From CAYSCW01 sp964449165 (GTDB lineage Bacteria; Acidobacteriota; Aminicenantia; Aminicenantales; Aminicenantaceae), in contig CAYVAT010000001.1 of assembly GCA_964449165.1 (NCBI GenBank), forward strand, positions 1-64,000: a DNA stretch of 64,000 nucleotides, written 5' to 3'. The notes under the pieces are model-generated. The model ran no database searches, was not told the origin of the DNA, and saw only the letters and a list, made by a program, of their open reading frames with translations. Shown piece by piece: positions 51,324 through 60,380 of this stretch. Numbering within the stretch: the first letter of the stretch is position 1; each line of letters opens with the position of its first letter. A program made the translations under genes and the position numbers.

Positions 51324-51365
51324 TACAAAACTGATTCATACACCCATTACAGAGGAGGACAAAAC

Positions 51366-53765
51366 ATGAAAAAAACAACTTTGGTCATTTTAATGATCTT
51401 CACTTTGCTGACTGCAACCTCATATGCTCAACAACCCTATAAGCTTCCTCCCAAAGAGGTCATAGATATTGTTACTGCTCCTCCCCCACCACGTGCCACT
51501 ATAAGTCCGACAGACGAGGCGATGCTTCTCGTGGAATATGAGACTATGCCATCCATCGCCTACATGGCCCAGCCAATTCTCCGTCTTGCCGGTACGAGAA
51601 TTCTGCCGAAATACAATGCCCGACAGGTAACACTTTTTTACACAGGGATCACCATATTGAACGTCATGGATGGTTCTACAAAAAGAGTTGATCTTCCTGA
51701 AGAGGTAAAGCTGGGTTATCCAAGATGGTCCCACGACGGCAAGTGGTTTGCTTTCACTCGCTATACAGATTCGGGTGTCGAACTCTGGGTTGCCGATATA
51801 AACAGAGGAACTGCCAAAGCTCTCACCGGACCGATAATCAATGCCACACTGAGATCAGGTTTTGTCTGGCTGCCTGATAATCGCCATCTTCTCGTCTGCA
51901 CGGTCCCAGAAGACCGAGAAGGGCCTCCAAAAAAGCCTGAGGTTCCAGTTGGCCCTAATATCCAAGAAGCCTCTGGAAAATTTGCCAAAGTATGGACATA
52001 CCAAGACCTTCTGAGTACTCCATATGATGAGAAATTATTCGAGTACTACACTACATCGCAACTCCTTGAAATTGATGTCATTTCTGGAGAAAGTAAGAAG
52101 ATCGGCAATCCTGCTATATATTATTATGCCGATCCTTCACCAGATGGGAACATGTTGCTTGTTTACAAGATAAAGAGACCTTTCTCTTATAGTGTTCCTT
52201 ACTATTACTTCACACATTCTTTGGAAATTTGGGATAGAGAGGGGAAGCTCATCCATCTTCTGGCTGATATCCCTCTAGCCGATGAAGTCCCCATGAGGGG
52301 TGTACCCACAGGGATAAGATCTGTAGAATGGCGTCCTCTCAAACCCGCTACGCTTGTCTGGGTTGAAGCTCTGGATGAAGGCGATCCTGAAAAGGACGTA
52401 TCCCACAGGGATAAGCTCATGACTCTATCGTCTCCCTTCAAGGAAGAGCCAAAGGAAATCATGAAGATTCAAAACCGCTATTGGGGAATTTCTTGGTTTC
52501 AATCGGAAGGAAATGCGGTTGTCACCGAATATGACTGGAAGAAAAGATGGAGAACCTCTTACCTTCTTGATGTTGATGACCCTAGTAAAGCTTCGAAAAA
52601 GATATTTGACATCAGCATTCATGATCGCTACAACGACCCAGGCTATCCTGTATTCGAGACCACCAAGTCAGGAGAATACATAATACTGCAGGATAAAGAC
52701 TGGATCTATCTTTCTGGAAGTGGGGCATCTCCAAAAGGCGATATGCCTTTTCTTGACAAAATGAACATCAAGACGATGGAAAAGAAACGACTTTTCCAGT
52801 GCACTGAGAAAACTTATGAAAGGTTTATTTCTTTTTTGGGAAAATCCAAGAAGAAAATCATAACCAGCTATGAATCAAAGACAGAGCCTCCTAATTATTA
52901 CCTGTTTGACCTTAAGTCAAGGAAGAGGACAGCTCTCACCTCCTATAAGGATCCGGCACCCCAGCTTTCGGGAATAAAAAAACAGCTGATAAAATACAAA
53001 AGAGAGGATGGAGTCGATCTCTCAGGAACGCTCTATCTTCCTCCCGACTACAAAGAAGGAGAGAGGCTGCCTCTCGTTATCTGGGCTTACCCTATAGAAT
53101 ACAGCGACCCTGGGACCGCCGGTCAGGTAAGGGGCTCTCCTCATAGATTTACATTCTTTAGGGGCTTATCCTGCCTTTTCTTCCTCACTCAGGGATATGC
53201 CATCCTCTATGGAGCAGAAATGCCTGTTGTGGGTGATCCAAAAACCATGAATGACACCTTTATTGAGCAGATTGTTGCTAGCGCCAAAGCAGCTATCGAG
53301 AAATTAGACTCAATGGGAATCATCGACCCTCAGCGTGTTGGCGTTGGGGGCCACAGCTATGGAGCATTCATGACCGCTAACCTTCTTGCTAACAGCGATC
53401 TCTTTGCAGCCGGTATTGCCCGAAGCGGTGCCTTCAACAGGACCTTGACTCCCTTTGGATTCCAAAGCGAGCGCAGAACTCTCTGGGAAGCGCCGGAAAT
53501 CTATTTCAAAATATCTCCTTTCATGCATGCTCACAAGATCAACGAGCCTATCCTCCTCATCCATGGAGAAATGGATAATAATTCGGGAACATATCCTCTC
53601 CAATCGAAAAGGCTCTTTCATGCCTTAAAAGGGCATGGGACTACTGTGCGTCTTGTCATGCTCCCCCATGAAAGTCACGGGTATCGAGCGAAAGAATCTG
53701 TGCTCCATGTGCTGGCCGAGATGATCGAATGGTTTGATAAGTACGTGAAGAAACGGAAGGATTAA
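51366..53765 (+). CDS. Exported S9 family peptidase, glutamyl-endopeptidase-like (S9D)
   Basis: About 799 residues. Signal peptide ends TSYAQ. EVIDIVTAPPPPRATISPTDEAMLL and the propeller (residues about 90-520) precede the alpha/beta-hydrolase domain. Triad: Ser664 in GVGGHSYGAFMTANLLAN, Asp737 in LIHGEMDNNSGT, His771 in PHESHGY. The stretch IARSGAFNRTLTPFGFQSERRTLWEA is very close to chloroplast glutamyl endopeptidase, so cleavage of short peptides after Glu is likely. It would work in the periplasm and supply amino acids or peptides. GAGGAGG precedes the ATG. Confidence 0.92.
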   Translation: MKKTTLVILMIFTLLTATSYAQQPYKLPPKEVIDIVTAPPPPRATISPTDEAMLLVEYETMPSIAYMAQPILRLAGTRILPKYNARQVTLFYTGITILNVMDGSTKRVDLPEEVKLGYPRWSHDGKWFAFTRYTDSGVELWVADINRGTAKALTGPIINATLRSGFVWLPDNRHLLVCTVPEDREGPPKKPEVPVGPNIQEASGKFAKVWTYQDLLSTPYDEKLFEYYTTSQLLEIDVISGESKKIGNPAIYYYADPSPDGNMLLVYKIKRPFSYSVPYYYFTHSLEIWDREGKLIHLLADIPLADEVPMRGVPTGIRSVEWRPLKPATLVWVEALDEGDPEKDVSHRDKLMTLSSPFKEEPKEIMKIQNRYWGISWFQSEGNAVVTEYDWKKRWRTSYLLDVDDPSKASKKIFDISIHDRYNDPGYPVFETTKSGEYIILQDKDWIYLSGSGASPKGDMPFLDKMNIKTMEKKRLFQCTEKTYERFISFLGKSKKKIITSYESKTEPPNYYLFDLKSRKRTALTSYKDPAPQLSGIKKQLIKYKREDGVDLSGTLYLPPDYKEGERLPLVIWAYPIEYSDPGTAGQVRGSPHRFTFFRGLSCLFFLTQGYAILYGAEMPVVGDPKTMNDTFIEQIVASAKAAIEKLDSMGIIDPQRVGVGGHSYGAFMTANLLANSDLFAAGIARSGAFNRTLTPFGFQSERRTLWEAPEIYFKISPFMHAHKINEPILLIHGEMDNNSGTYPLQSKRLFHALKGHGTTVRLVMLPHESHGYRAKESVLHVLAEMIEWFDKYVKKRKD

Positions 53766-53803
53766 TTCACTAATTTTAATTCATAACTCCTATTTGGCGA
53801 AGC

Positions 53804-54076
53804 GCCCCTAACTGCTTTGCAATTTCCAATTTTTTATCCACGAGATCCACAGCGATGACCGATCCACCAGAAGCAGCTGCCATCTGGACAACGTTTATGC
53901 CCACTCCGCCGCAGCCAAACACCACCACCGAGTCTCCCGGCCTGACCTGAGCTCTGTTTTTGACCGCATGATAAGGTGTGGAGATGGCGTCAGCGATGAT
54001 GCTCGATTCTTCAAGGGGAAGCTCCTCGGGAAGGTGCTGGCAGTCTTTGGCTGGCACCTTGGTGTATTCTGCATAA
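53804..54076 (-). repeat. 273-bp near-identical copy of an alcohol dehydrogenase fragment
   Basis: Matches 57391-57663 base for base over 273 bp with a single T/C difference seen by eye. It encodes the middle of the dehydrogenase (from AEYTKVPAKDCQ to EIAKQLGAL) but lacks both ends, and its frame is entered from a different pseudogene. The identity is so high that duplication or gene conversion must be recent, or it is an assembly artefact. Confidence 0.9.
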
Positions 54077-54450
54077 ACCTCCAATATCCCTGAAAAGGGC
54101 GATGTAGACTCTCCCTCTATCTTGGAGCCAGCCAGGCGTACCGCTTGAGGTGAAGAGTTTGTTGGCCATGTCAATCCGGGCAAAATACTCCACTTTGAAC
54201 TCGTTGACCTTTGTGAGGGGATCCGGTCTCTCACCTTCCAGAAATTTTCCCTGAAGGCTTTCCTCTCTTCAACGGGAAGTTAATGCAAAGTTTTTCTTTC
54301 TTGGCTGGTTATGATGTACCGGACTCTGGACAGGAATTCTTCGCTTTCTGGGTCGAGAGCTGGAGTCTTCTGGAACAAAGAACACGAGCCGATGGCCAAG
54401 GCATAAATCACGACTAAGATAGCATTAAAAACTGGTTTTATTTTATTCAT
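54077..54450 (-). pseudogene. Decayed GWxTD-domain lipoprotein gene
   Basis: From ATG 54450: signal MNKIKPVFNAILVVIYALAIGSC (lipobox) and LDPESEEFLSRVRYIITSQERKTLH, then an in-frame TAA. Reading on, LPVEERKAFRENFWK-VRD continues the family pattern, a one-base frameshift follows near 54220, and the next frame gives EYFARIDMANKLFTSSGTPGWLQDRGRVYIAL, the GWxTD signature region. The frame then runs into the copied dehydrogenase piece. A stop, a frameshift and a foreign 3' end show it is dead. GWxTD proteins are common in Aminicenantes, Bacteroidota and relatives; their function is unknown. Confidence 0.8.
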
Positions 54451-54631
54451 CAAGTCAGGCCTCCCTATTCCGGTATCAAGAATTTAGGACAGTCGGAGAG
54501 TGGATAAAGAGAAAACACCAGAATTATGGCGAATGCTTGCTAGCTCGTGAAGAATCCCAAGATAAATTAAACCTGAAAAAATACTCAGGATAGAGTAAAA
54601 TTATAAATTCAAAGTTTAGACGGAGGGATAG

Positions 54632-56578
54632 ATGAGAATTACATCAAGGAGTATTGATAAGATTAGGAAAAAAGCATCCTTTCAGTTAGTATTGATCGGA
54701 CTCCTTCTGACTGTCCTTTCGCTTTCCCTTTTTTCCTCGGATATCCATGAGGCCGTCCGCAACGGAGATTTGGCCGTCATCAAAGCTCTGGTGGAAAGGA
54801 ATCCGGAATTGATCAATAGTAAAGATCAGGACGGCCGAACTCCCCTCCACTGGGCCTGCCGCGGGAAAAATCACGAAATCGTGGTTTTTCTTCTGGAAAA
54901 AGGAGCGGATGTGAACGCCCTCGATAAAGACCAGGTCGCTCCCCTCCACAGCCTGGCTGTCCGGAATCTCACCAAAACAGCCGATCTTCTTATTAACCAC
55001 GGAGCCGATGTCAACATCCTGGATTACGAAAAACACACTCCCCTGCACTATGCGGCCATGTATAACATGACAGATGTGGCTTCTCTTCTGATAAAAAATG
55101 GAGCAAAACTGGAACTCAAGGATGATTACGGCCGAACACCCCTCTTACTCTGTGCAAGAGAGAGGGGCAGACCGGAGATGACGAAGCTCCTGATTGAAGC
55201 CGGGGCGAACGTCAACGAGAGAGACGAGTCTGGTGAAACACCTCTGGATTTGGCGGCTTGGCGCGGAAAGGCAGGGGTGGTGGATGTCCTGCTCGAAAGC
55301 GGGGCCATAATTCCCATCAAGGGATTCAAGGCCAGGGGTCTGCCGATTCATGCGGCTGAGAAGGGGTTGGACAATTTATTTGCCAAGATTATCAACCTGG
55401 AAGTCGACGTAACCTTCCAAACAGGGGTAGGAGGAACCCTTCTCCATCTCGCTGCCTCAGGAGGTTCTGAGAAAATAGTCGATACTTTGATAGAGAAGGG
55501 ACTCGACGTCAATCAAAAGGATGGGAACGGCTGGGCTCCTCTCCACTATGCAGCCATGAACGGTCAGACAGCCGCCGCAGCCAAGCTTCTGGAGAAAGGA
55601 GCGGATATTAACATCAGGAATACGATAGGACAAACTAGCTATAACATCGCAGAGAAGAATAAGAAGGACGAAGTTAAAGAGCTTCTCACAAAAAAGGGTG
55701 CTGATCAGAGTCCGATCCGATTTCCTGTTCTCAAGGGAGATTATCTAGGTCAGAAACCACCGGGTGAGAAGCCCGAGATTTTTGCCAGAGGAATCGTCTC
55801 TTCCATCTGGGGTCTCCACAGCACGGTGGCCTTCTCTCCCGCCGGAGATGAGGCCTACTGGTCGCCGATGGTGATAGTTCCGGGCGAATTGTATTCCAGA
55901 GGAATGATCTTCGGGACAAAAAAAGTGGGCAATCGGTGGACTCCTCCGGAAGTCGCAACTTTCTGCGGGAAAGACGATACGGGAGAACCGTTTTTCTCCC
56001 CAGATGGGTCGAAACTTTATTTTAATTCTGTAAGACCGCTGCCGGTTGAGGGGAATCCCCGGAAGGAAGCAATCTGGTATGTCGAACGAACAAAGAACGG
56101 CTGGTCCGAACCAAAACCCCTCCCCTGGATCATCAACAGCCACCAGATGCACTGGCAGTTTTCTGTCGACAGTGAGGGCGATGTCTATTTTTCCGGCGGA
56201 GGAGCCGGAGGATACGGGATGGGAGACATTTGGGTGTCCCGGTTTATCAACGGGGAATACACCAAACCAGAAAGCCTGGGCCCGACTATCAACACAGAAA
56301 AGGCTGAAATAACTCCCTTCATCGCCCCGGATGGGAGCTATCTGATCTTTCACCGTTCAGATGACTTCTACATAAGCTTCCGAAAAGAGGACGGCACCTG
56401 GACTGAGCCCAGAGATATGGGACCTGAGATCAACACTTCCAGCTACGAGCTGTGTCCGATCGTGACCAGGGATGGAAAATATCTGTTCTTCTTGAGCACC
56501 CGCGGCGGGGAATCCCATGCCTACTGGGTTAAAGCGGACATCATCCAAAAGCTGAAGAAAGAAGTCTTGACTCAATGA
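54632..56578 (+). CDS. Exported ankyrin-repeat protein with C-terminal PD40/TolB-like propeller
   Basis: 648 residues. A hydrophobic segment (about 19-35) serves as signal or anchor. About nine ankyrin repeats follow (IHEAVRNGDLAVIKALVERN, DGRTPLHWACRGKNHEIVVFLLEKGADVNA, GNGWAPLHYAAMNGQTAAAAKLLEKGADINI) to about residue 365. The last 280 residues are PD40-type strands (TGEPFFSPDGSKLYFNSVRP, AEITPFIAPDGSYLIFHRS, ELCPIVTRDGKYLFFLSTR). Both parts bind proteins or ligands. GACGGAGGG precedes the ATG. The fusion of exported ankyrins with a propeller suggests a surface binding protein; the partner is unknown. Confidence 0.88.
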   Translation: MRITSRSIDKIRKKASFQLVLIGLLLTVLSLSLFSSDIHEAVRNGDLAVIKALVERNPELINSKDQDGRTPLHWACRGKNHEIVVFLLEKGADVNALDKDQVAPLHSLAVRNLTKTADLLINHGADVNILDYEKHTPLHYAAMYNMTDVASLLIKNGAKLELKDDYGRTPLLLCARERGRPEMTKLLIEAGANVNERDESGETPLDLAAWRGKAGVVDVLLESGAIIPIKGFKARGLPIHAAEKGLDNLFAKIINLEVDVTFQTGVGGTLLHLAASGGSEKIVDTLIEKGLDVNQKDGNGWAPLHYAAMNGQTAAAAKLLEKGADINIRNTIGQTSYNIAEKNKKDEVKELLTKKGADQSPIRFPVLKGDYLGQKPPGEKPEIFARGIVSSIWGLHSTVAFSPAGDEAYWSPMVIVPGELYSRGMIFGTKKVGNRWTPPEVATFCGKDDTGEPFFSPDGSKLYFNSVRPLPVEGNPRKEAIWYVERTKNGWSEPKPLPWIINSHQMHWQFSVDSEGDVYFSGGGAGGYGMGDIWVSRFINGEYTKPESLGPTINTEKAEITPFIAPDGSYLIFHRSDDFYISFRKEDGTWTEPRDMGPEINTSSYELCPIVTRDGKYLFFLSTRGGESHAYWVKADIIQKLKKEVLTQ

Positions 56579-56754
56579 TTAGGGGTATTATCTTCCACGA
56601 TTCCTGATTCTTTATCAGAAGGAACTGATTCTCAACCATCCTGAGCCGTCCTTTTCTTACCTCTGAATCCTTAAGATTTTTTCAGCAATGATTAAGTTGC
56701 ATCTCCAAGAAACATCCAGAATAATGGAATCAAGATGATCGTAGAGAGTACAAA

Positions 56755-56918
56755 ATGAACGCATTATTATCCACCCGTCTATCGTTGGTGATGATTTTCA
56801 TCCTGACCTTCCTTCCCGCCTGCTCGGACACAGGTCCTGAGTCTTTCCGTATTCCAAAAATCGATGGGCTGACCGGATGGACGACATGACCCTGGTGGTC
56901 ATCAAGAGAGTCTCTTGA
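56755..56918 (+). pseudogene. Chimeric relic: lipoprotein N-terminus joined to the 3' end of a PP2C phosphatase gene
   Basis: From 56755 the frame MNALLSTRLSLVMIFILTFL, then PACSDTGPESFRIPK, is a good lipoprotein leader. At about 56871 the sequence switches to a copy of the last 14 codons and stop of the FHA-GAF-PP2C gene: 56877-56918 matches 51096-51137 (MDDMTLVVIKRVS-stop) with 3 differences, in another frame. The lipoprotein frame ends by chance at 56889. The rest of the gene-free stretch 56579-56987 shows nothing I can name. Confidence 0.65.
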
Positions 56919-56987
56919 TCGGCAAAGTTTCGAAATCTGATTATGTAACCACGAGGCTTTTACCCGCGAAGGTAAAAAGGCTATCAT

Positions 56988-58016
56988 TCAGGGGATGATG
57001 ATCGACCTCAGGGCTTCTCCCTTCCTGAGCAGGTCAAGAGCATCGTTTATCTCTTCCAGCTTGAACCTGTTGGTGACCACAGGCTTAAGCTGAATTTTCC
57101 CAGTCTTTGCCATCTCGATGATCTTGGGATAATCCACAGGACGGCAGCCCAGAGAGCCTTTGATTTCGATCTCTCGGAACATCAACCTTGCTGCGTTGAG
57201 AGACACACTGTGATGAGTGTATCCCACCTGGCAGTGGAGTCCACCTGCTTTGACCGCACCCGAAGCCAGCTCTATGGTCTTGGGATTGCCGATAGCTTCA
57301 ATGGCGATATCCGCTCCTCCACCAGTCAATTTGCGTATCTCTTTGAGGAGCTCCTTGTCTTCTTTTCCTGAAGCGTTGATGGTGTGTAGTGCCCCCAACT
57401 GCTTTGCAATTTCCAATTTTTTATCCACGAGATCCACAGCGATGACCGATCCACCAGAAGCAGCTGCCATCTGGACAACGTTTATGCCCACTCCGCCGCA
57501 GCCAAACACCACCACCGAGTCTCCCGGCCTGACCTGAGCTCTGTTTTTGACCGCATGATAAGGTGTGGAGATGGCGTCAGCGATGATGCTCGATTCTTCA
57601 AGGGGAAGCTCCTCGGGAAGGTGCTGGCAGTCTTTGGCTGGCACCTTGGTGTATTCTGCATAAGCCCCATCGATGTGATTCCCTAACATCAGCATGTTGA
57701 AACAAATATTCTCCCGGCCCAACCGGCAGTTGGGACAATAGCCGCAGGAAAAGACTGGAGGGATAAGCACACGATCGCCGATCTTAAAGTTTTTAACCTC
57801 ACCACCGACTTCCTCCACAATCCCCGATGGTTCATGGCCCAGGATCATGGGTGGTTTTTTGAACGTGGGAACTCCGTGATCGATATAATGCAGATCCGTA
57901 TTACAGACGCCGCACGCGGCGACCTTCACCAGGATCTCGTGGGGGCTGATTTTAGGCTTTTCCACGTCCTCTATTTTGAGGGGTTGATTAGGCTCATAAA
58001 ACACAGCCGCTTTCAT
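56988..58016 (-). CDS. Zinc-dependent alcohol dehydrogenase, Had/BamQ-like
   Basis: 342 residues, MDR family. Catalytic zinc: Cys38 (CGVCNTD), His61-Glu62 (GHEPSG). Structural zinc: Cys91, 94, 97 and 105 (CGYCPNCRLGRENIC). NAD fold: VVFGCGGVGINVVQ. The N-terminal ACGVCNTDLHYIDHGVPTFKKPPMILGHE is close to 6-hydroxycyclohex-1-ene-1-carbonyl-CoA dehydrogenase (Had/BamQ) of anaerobic benzoate breakdown, and the gene next to it, 11 bp upstream, is a dienoyl-CoA-hydratase-like crotonase as in bamQ-bamR pairs. A general secondary alcohol dehydrogenase remains possible. Part of the gene is duplicated at 53804-54076. Confidence 0.85.
   Translation of the reverse strand: MKAAVFYEPNQPLKIEDVEKPKISPHEILVKVAACGVCNTDLHYIDHGVPTFKKPPMILGHEPSGIVEEVGGEVKNFKIGDRVLIPPVFSCGYCPNCRLGRENICFNMLMLGNHIDGAYAEYTKVPAKDCQHLPEELPLEESSIIADAISTPYHAVKNRAQVRPGDSVVVFGCGGVGINVVQMAAASGGSVIAVDLVDKKLEIAKQLGALHTINASGKEDKELLKEIRKLTGGGADIAIEAIGNPKTIELASGAVKAGGLHCQVGYTHHSVSLNAARLMFREIEIKGSLGCRPVDYPKIIEMAKTGKIQLKPVVTNRFKLEEINDALDLLRKGEALRSIIIP
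57391..57663 (-). repeat. Source copy of the 273-bp duplicated segment
   Basis: Intact-gene partner of 53804-54076, same orientation, 3.6 kb apart. Because this copy lies in a full-length gene it is the likely donor. Confidence 0.9.
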
Positions 58017-58027
58017 TTCTTCCTCCT

Positions 58028-58807
58028 TTATTTATTTTTCCAGACTGGCTTTCTTTTCTCCATGAAGGCTCGCAGACCCTCATGGGCATCTTCTGAGGAC
58101 ATCAATTCTTCAAGATAAATCTCTTCAATTCTCTCCAGCCCTTCAGAGAAAGCCGTTTCTAATCCCAGGGTGATTCCTTTCTTGGAATACTTCAATCCCA
58201 CCAGACTCAGCTCAGTCAAGGGATGAATAAAACTCTCCAGTTCAGAATCGAAGGAATCAAGAGGTGTGACCTTGTTGATCAGGCCTATTCGCTCGGCTTC
58301 ATGGGCACCGATGATTTTTCCTGTTAACAGGAGCTCCGCTGCTTTTTTCAATCCCACCAGGCGGGGCATGATTAGAAGGGCTATGGGAGGAAGGACTGAG
58401 AGTTTTATCTCCGGCTGTCCGATTTTTAGATTATCAGCAGCGATGATCAAATCACAGAAAAGAGCGATTTCACATCCTCCTCCTAGAGTCAGCCCCTTTA
58501 AAGCGGCCACAGTGACCTGGTCGAGTTTGGACAGGTTGCGGAAGATATCATGAAAGACATGAAGCATCTTTTCGACCTTTTCTTCTGTATGGTCAGCCAC
58601 ATCCACTCCTGCGCAGAAAGCCTTGTCCCCACTACCAGATATAATCACGACTTTGACTTCTTTATTCTCCATTAAAGACCGCAGAGCCTCATTCATTTCT
58701 TCCATGGTCGCGATATTCAGTATGTTCAAAGGAGGACGGTTGATGGTTAAGAGCGCTTTTTCTTCTTTGATTTCAAAGAGGATGTTTTCGTAATTTTTTT
58801 GAGTCAT
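58028..58807 (-). CDS. Crotonase-family hydratase, cyclohexa-1,5-diene-carbonyl-CoA hydratase-like (Dch/BamR)
   Basis: 259 residues. Oxyanion-hole motifs KAFCAGVDVADHTEEKVEKM and GLTLGGGCEIALFCD are present. Blocks recalled from Dch of Thauera line up closely: GQPEIKLSVLPPIALLIMPRLVG, GAHEAERIGLI and especially the C-terminus IYLEELMSSEDAHEGLRAFMEKR. Dch adds water to cyclohexa-1,5-diene-1-carbonyl-CoA, the product of benzoyl-CoA reductase. The alcohol dehydrogenase 11 bp downstream would take the next step. A hydratase for another dienoyl or enoyl-CoA is the alternative. Divergent from the HgdB-like gene. Confidence 0.85.
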   Translation of the reverse strand: MTQKNYENILFEIKEEKALLTINRPPLNILNIATMEEMNEALRSLMENKEVKVVIISGSGDKAFCAGVDVADHTEEKVEKMLHVFHDIFRNLSKLDQVTVAALKGLTLGGGCEIALFCDLIIAADNLKIGQPEIKLSVLPPIALLIMPRLVGLKKAAELLLTGKIIGAHEAERIGLINKVTPLDSFDSELESFIHPLTELSLVGLKYSKKGITLGLETAFSEGLERIEEIYLEELMSSEDAHEGLRAFMEKRKPVWKNK

Positions 58808-58924
58808 GATGTCCCTCTTTTATAGAATGATTTTCATCAGTGTTCGTTGACGGGAGTTGAGATGTAATACATACCACCTGATTTCCCCGCTGTCAACCAT
58901 TCAGTCGGGGATGGATGGAAATCA

Positions 58925-58990
58925 GCTCTGCCATTCCTCACTCTATCAAATATCTTTCCTTATTACGGAAAGAGAGATGATTCCGCTTGA
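58925..58990. repeat. Degenerate copy of the intergenic repeat
   Basis: CCTCACTCTATC...TTATTACGGAAAGAGAGATGATTCC follows the right-end pattern CCTCACCCCTAT.ACGGAAATAAGGAT of the other copies, with an insertion. A short palindrome (ATTTCCCCGCTG... GGGGATGGATGGAAAT) lies to the left. With the promoter below it fills most of 58808-59119. Confidence 0.4.
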
Positions 58991-58995
58991 AACTG

Positions 58996-59024
58996 TTGAC
59001 TTGAAAAGGCTATATTGATATTTT
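58996..59024 (+). promoter_or_regulatory. Promoter for the HgdB-like/BadF/ligase operon
   Basis: TTGACT, 17-nt spacer, TATTTT. Predicted start near 59031, giving a leader of about 90 nt to the ATG at 59120. Confidence 0.5.
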
Positions 59025-59119
59025 GATATTTTCAAAAGGAAGAGATTTTGCTTGTCTCCTGCCTAGAAAGTCGAATCACGACAACTCAAAAGAGAGTGTA
59101 GCTTTTTGAAGGAGGTCAA

Positions 59120-60364
59120 ATGAGCGAAGAAAAGAAATCCCTGATAAAAAAAATCAGGGCCACAGGTCAGATGAGAAAGATTATGGCCGATTATTTTTAT
59201 GAGATGGATAGAGCTTCTAAAGAGGGATCGCCTAAAATAGCTTGGTGCACGAGCGTTGGCCCTGCTGAGCTTCTATTGAGTTTAGGATTTCTCGTCCATT
59301 ATCCTGAGAATCACGGTGCCATGCTGGGATCCACACGTACAGCCAACGATTATATTCCTGTGGCCAATGCTATCGGTTATTCTCCGGATATTTGCTCCTA
59401 TTTAACGAGTGACGTAGGCGCTTTCATAAAAAGAGAGAGCCCCCTCTCTCGAGCATACGATGGTATCGAGGGACTCCCCAAGCCTGATGTGTTGGTTTAC
59501 AACACCAACCAGTGTCGTGATGTCCAGGATTGGTTTTCCTGGTACTCTAGAGAATTAAATGTTCCCGCAGTGGGTATATTCACTCACAGAAACATCGGAG
59601 CGATCAAAGAGCACCATCTGCAGAACATCGTGCAGCAGATGAAGGATATGATTCCTACTCTTGAGAAGATTTCAGGCCAGAAATTCGATATAGACAGATT
59701 TCGTGAGGTTTTAGCCTTATCCAAAAAATGCACAGAAATGTGGAAAAAAGTTCTGGAGACCAATGTGGCTCTTCCCGCCCCAATGAGCTTTTTTGATGGA
59801 ACCATCCATATGGGGCCGGCCGTGGTTTTGAGAGGAAGTCCTCAGGCTGTGGAGTATTATGAAGTGCTTCTCCAGGAGCTTGAGGAAAGAATTGCAAACA
59901 GAGAAGGAGCAGTAGAGGATGAAAAATACCGGCTTTACTGGGAAGGGATGCCGATCTGGGGAAAATTGAGGAGTCTGGCCGAGTTTTTCATCGCGCTCCG
60001 AACATCTGTTATTGCTTCTACTTACTGCAATAGCTGGATCTTTGATTCCTTTGATCCTGCAGATCCCTTCTTGAGTATGGCTCGAGCCTATACAGAGATC
60101 TTTATTGTCAGGGATGAGAATTATAAAGAGAAATACATCGAAGACATGGTACGGAAATTCCGGATAGATGGAATTCTGTTCCATGATGCAAAGACATGCC
60201 CGAACAATTCCAACAATCGTTATGGGATGCCCGAGAGACTGGAGAAAAAATTGAATATTCCTGCCCTGACTATTAACGGTGACCTGAACGATCTCCGGTG
60301 TTATTCGGAGGAGCAAGCCAAGACAAATATCGAGGCCTTCATCGAGCAGTTGGAGGCGAAATAA
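59120..60364 (+). CDS. HgdB/BcrB-type double-cubane or benzoyl-CoA reductase/dehydratase subunit
   Basis: 414 residues. Cluster-ligand cysteines of the 2-hydroxyacyl-CoA dehydratase/benzoyl-CoA reductase family are present: Cys43 (AWCTSVGPAELL), Cys132 (NTNQCRDVQDWF) and Cys in FHDAKTCPNNSN near 350. The pattern ICSYLTSDVG, QKFDIDRFRE and EKYRLYWEGMPIWGKL resembles BcrB/BadE. Those enzymes have two such subunits; here only one is encoded, followed by one activator ATPase, as in the double-cubane-cluster protein pair or YjiM/YjiL. It may be a homodimer doing an ATP-driven low-potential reduction or dehydration. AAGGAGG precedes the ATG. Confidence 0.88.
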   Translation: MSEEKKSLIKKIRATGQMRKIMADYFYEMDRASKEGSPKIAWCTSVGPAELLLSLGFLVHYPENHGAMLGSTRTANDYIPVANAIGYSPDICSYLTSDVGAFIKRESPLSRAYDGIEGLPKPDVLVYNTNQCRDVQDWFSWYSRELNVPAVGIFTHRNIGAIKEHHLQNIVQQMKDMIPTLEKISGQKFDIDRFREVLALSKKCTEMWKKVLETNVALPAPMSFFDGTIHMGPAVVLRGSPQAVEYYEVLLQELEERIANREGAVEDEKYRLYWEGMPIWGKLRSLAEFFIALRTSVIASTYCNSWIFDSFDPADPFLSMARAYTEIFIVRDENYKEKYIEDMVRKFRIDGILFHDAKTCPNNSNNRYGMPERLEKKLNIPALTINGDLNDLRCYSEEQAKTNIEAFIEQLEAK

Positions 60365-60380
60365 ACATAAAGCCAGTCTG

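Noticed and set aside
53776..54234. A 152-residue dehydrogenase-like gene
   Set aside because: Its N-terminal third is out-of-frame GWxTD sequence and the rest is a fragment copy of the gene at 56988-58016; it is a pseudogene chimera.
19000..59000. Repeats as a CRISPR array
   Set aside because: Copies are scattered, differ in length and orientation, and have no regular spacers or cas genes.
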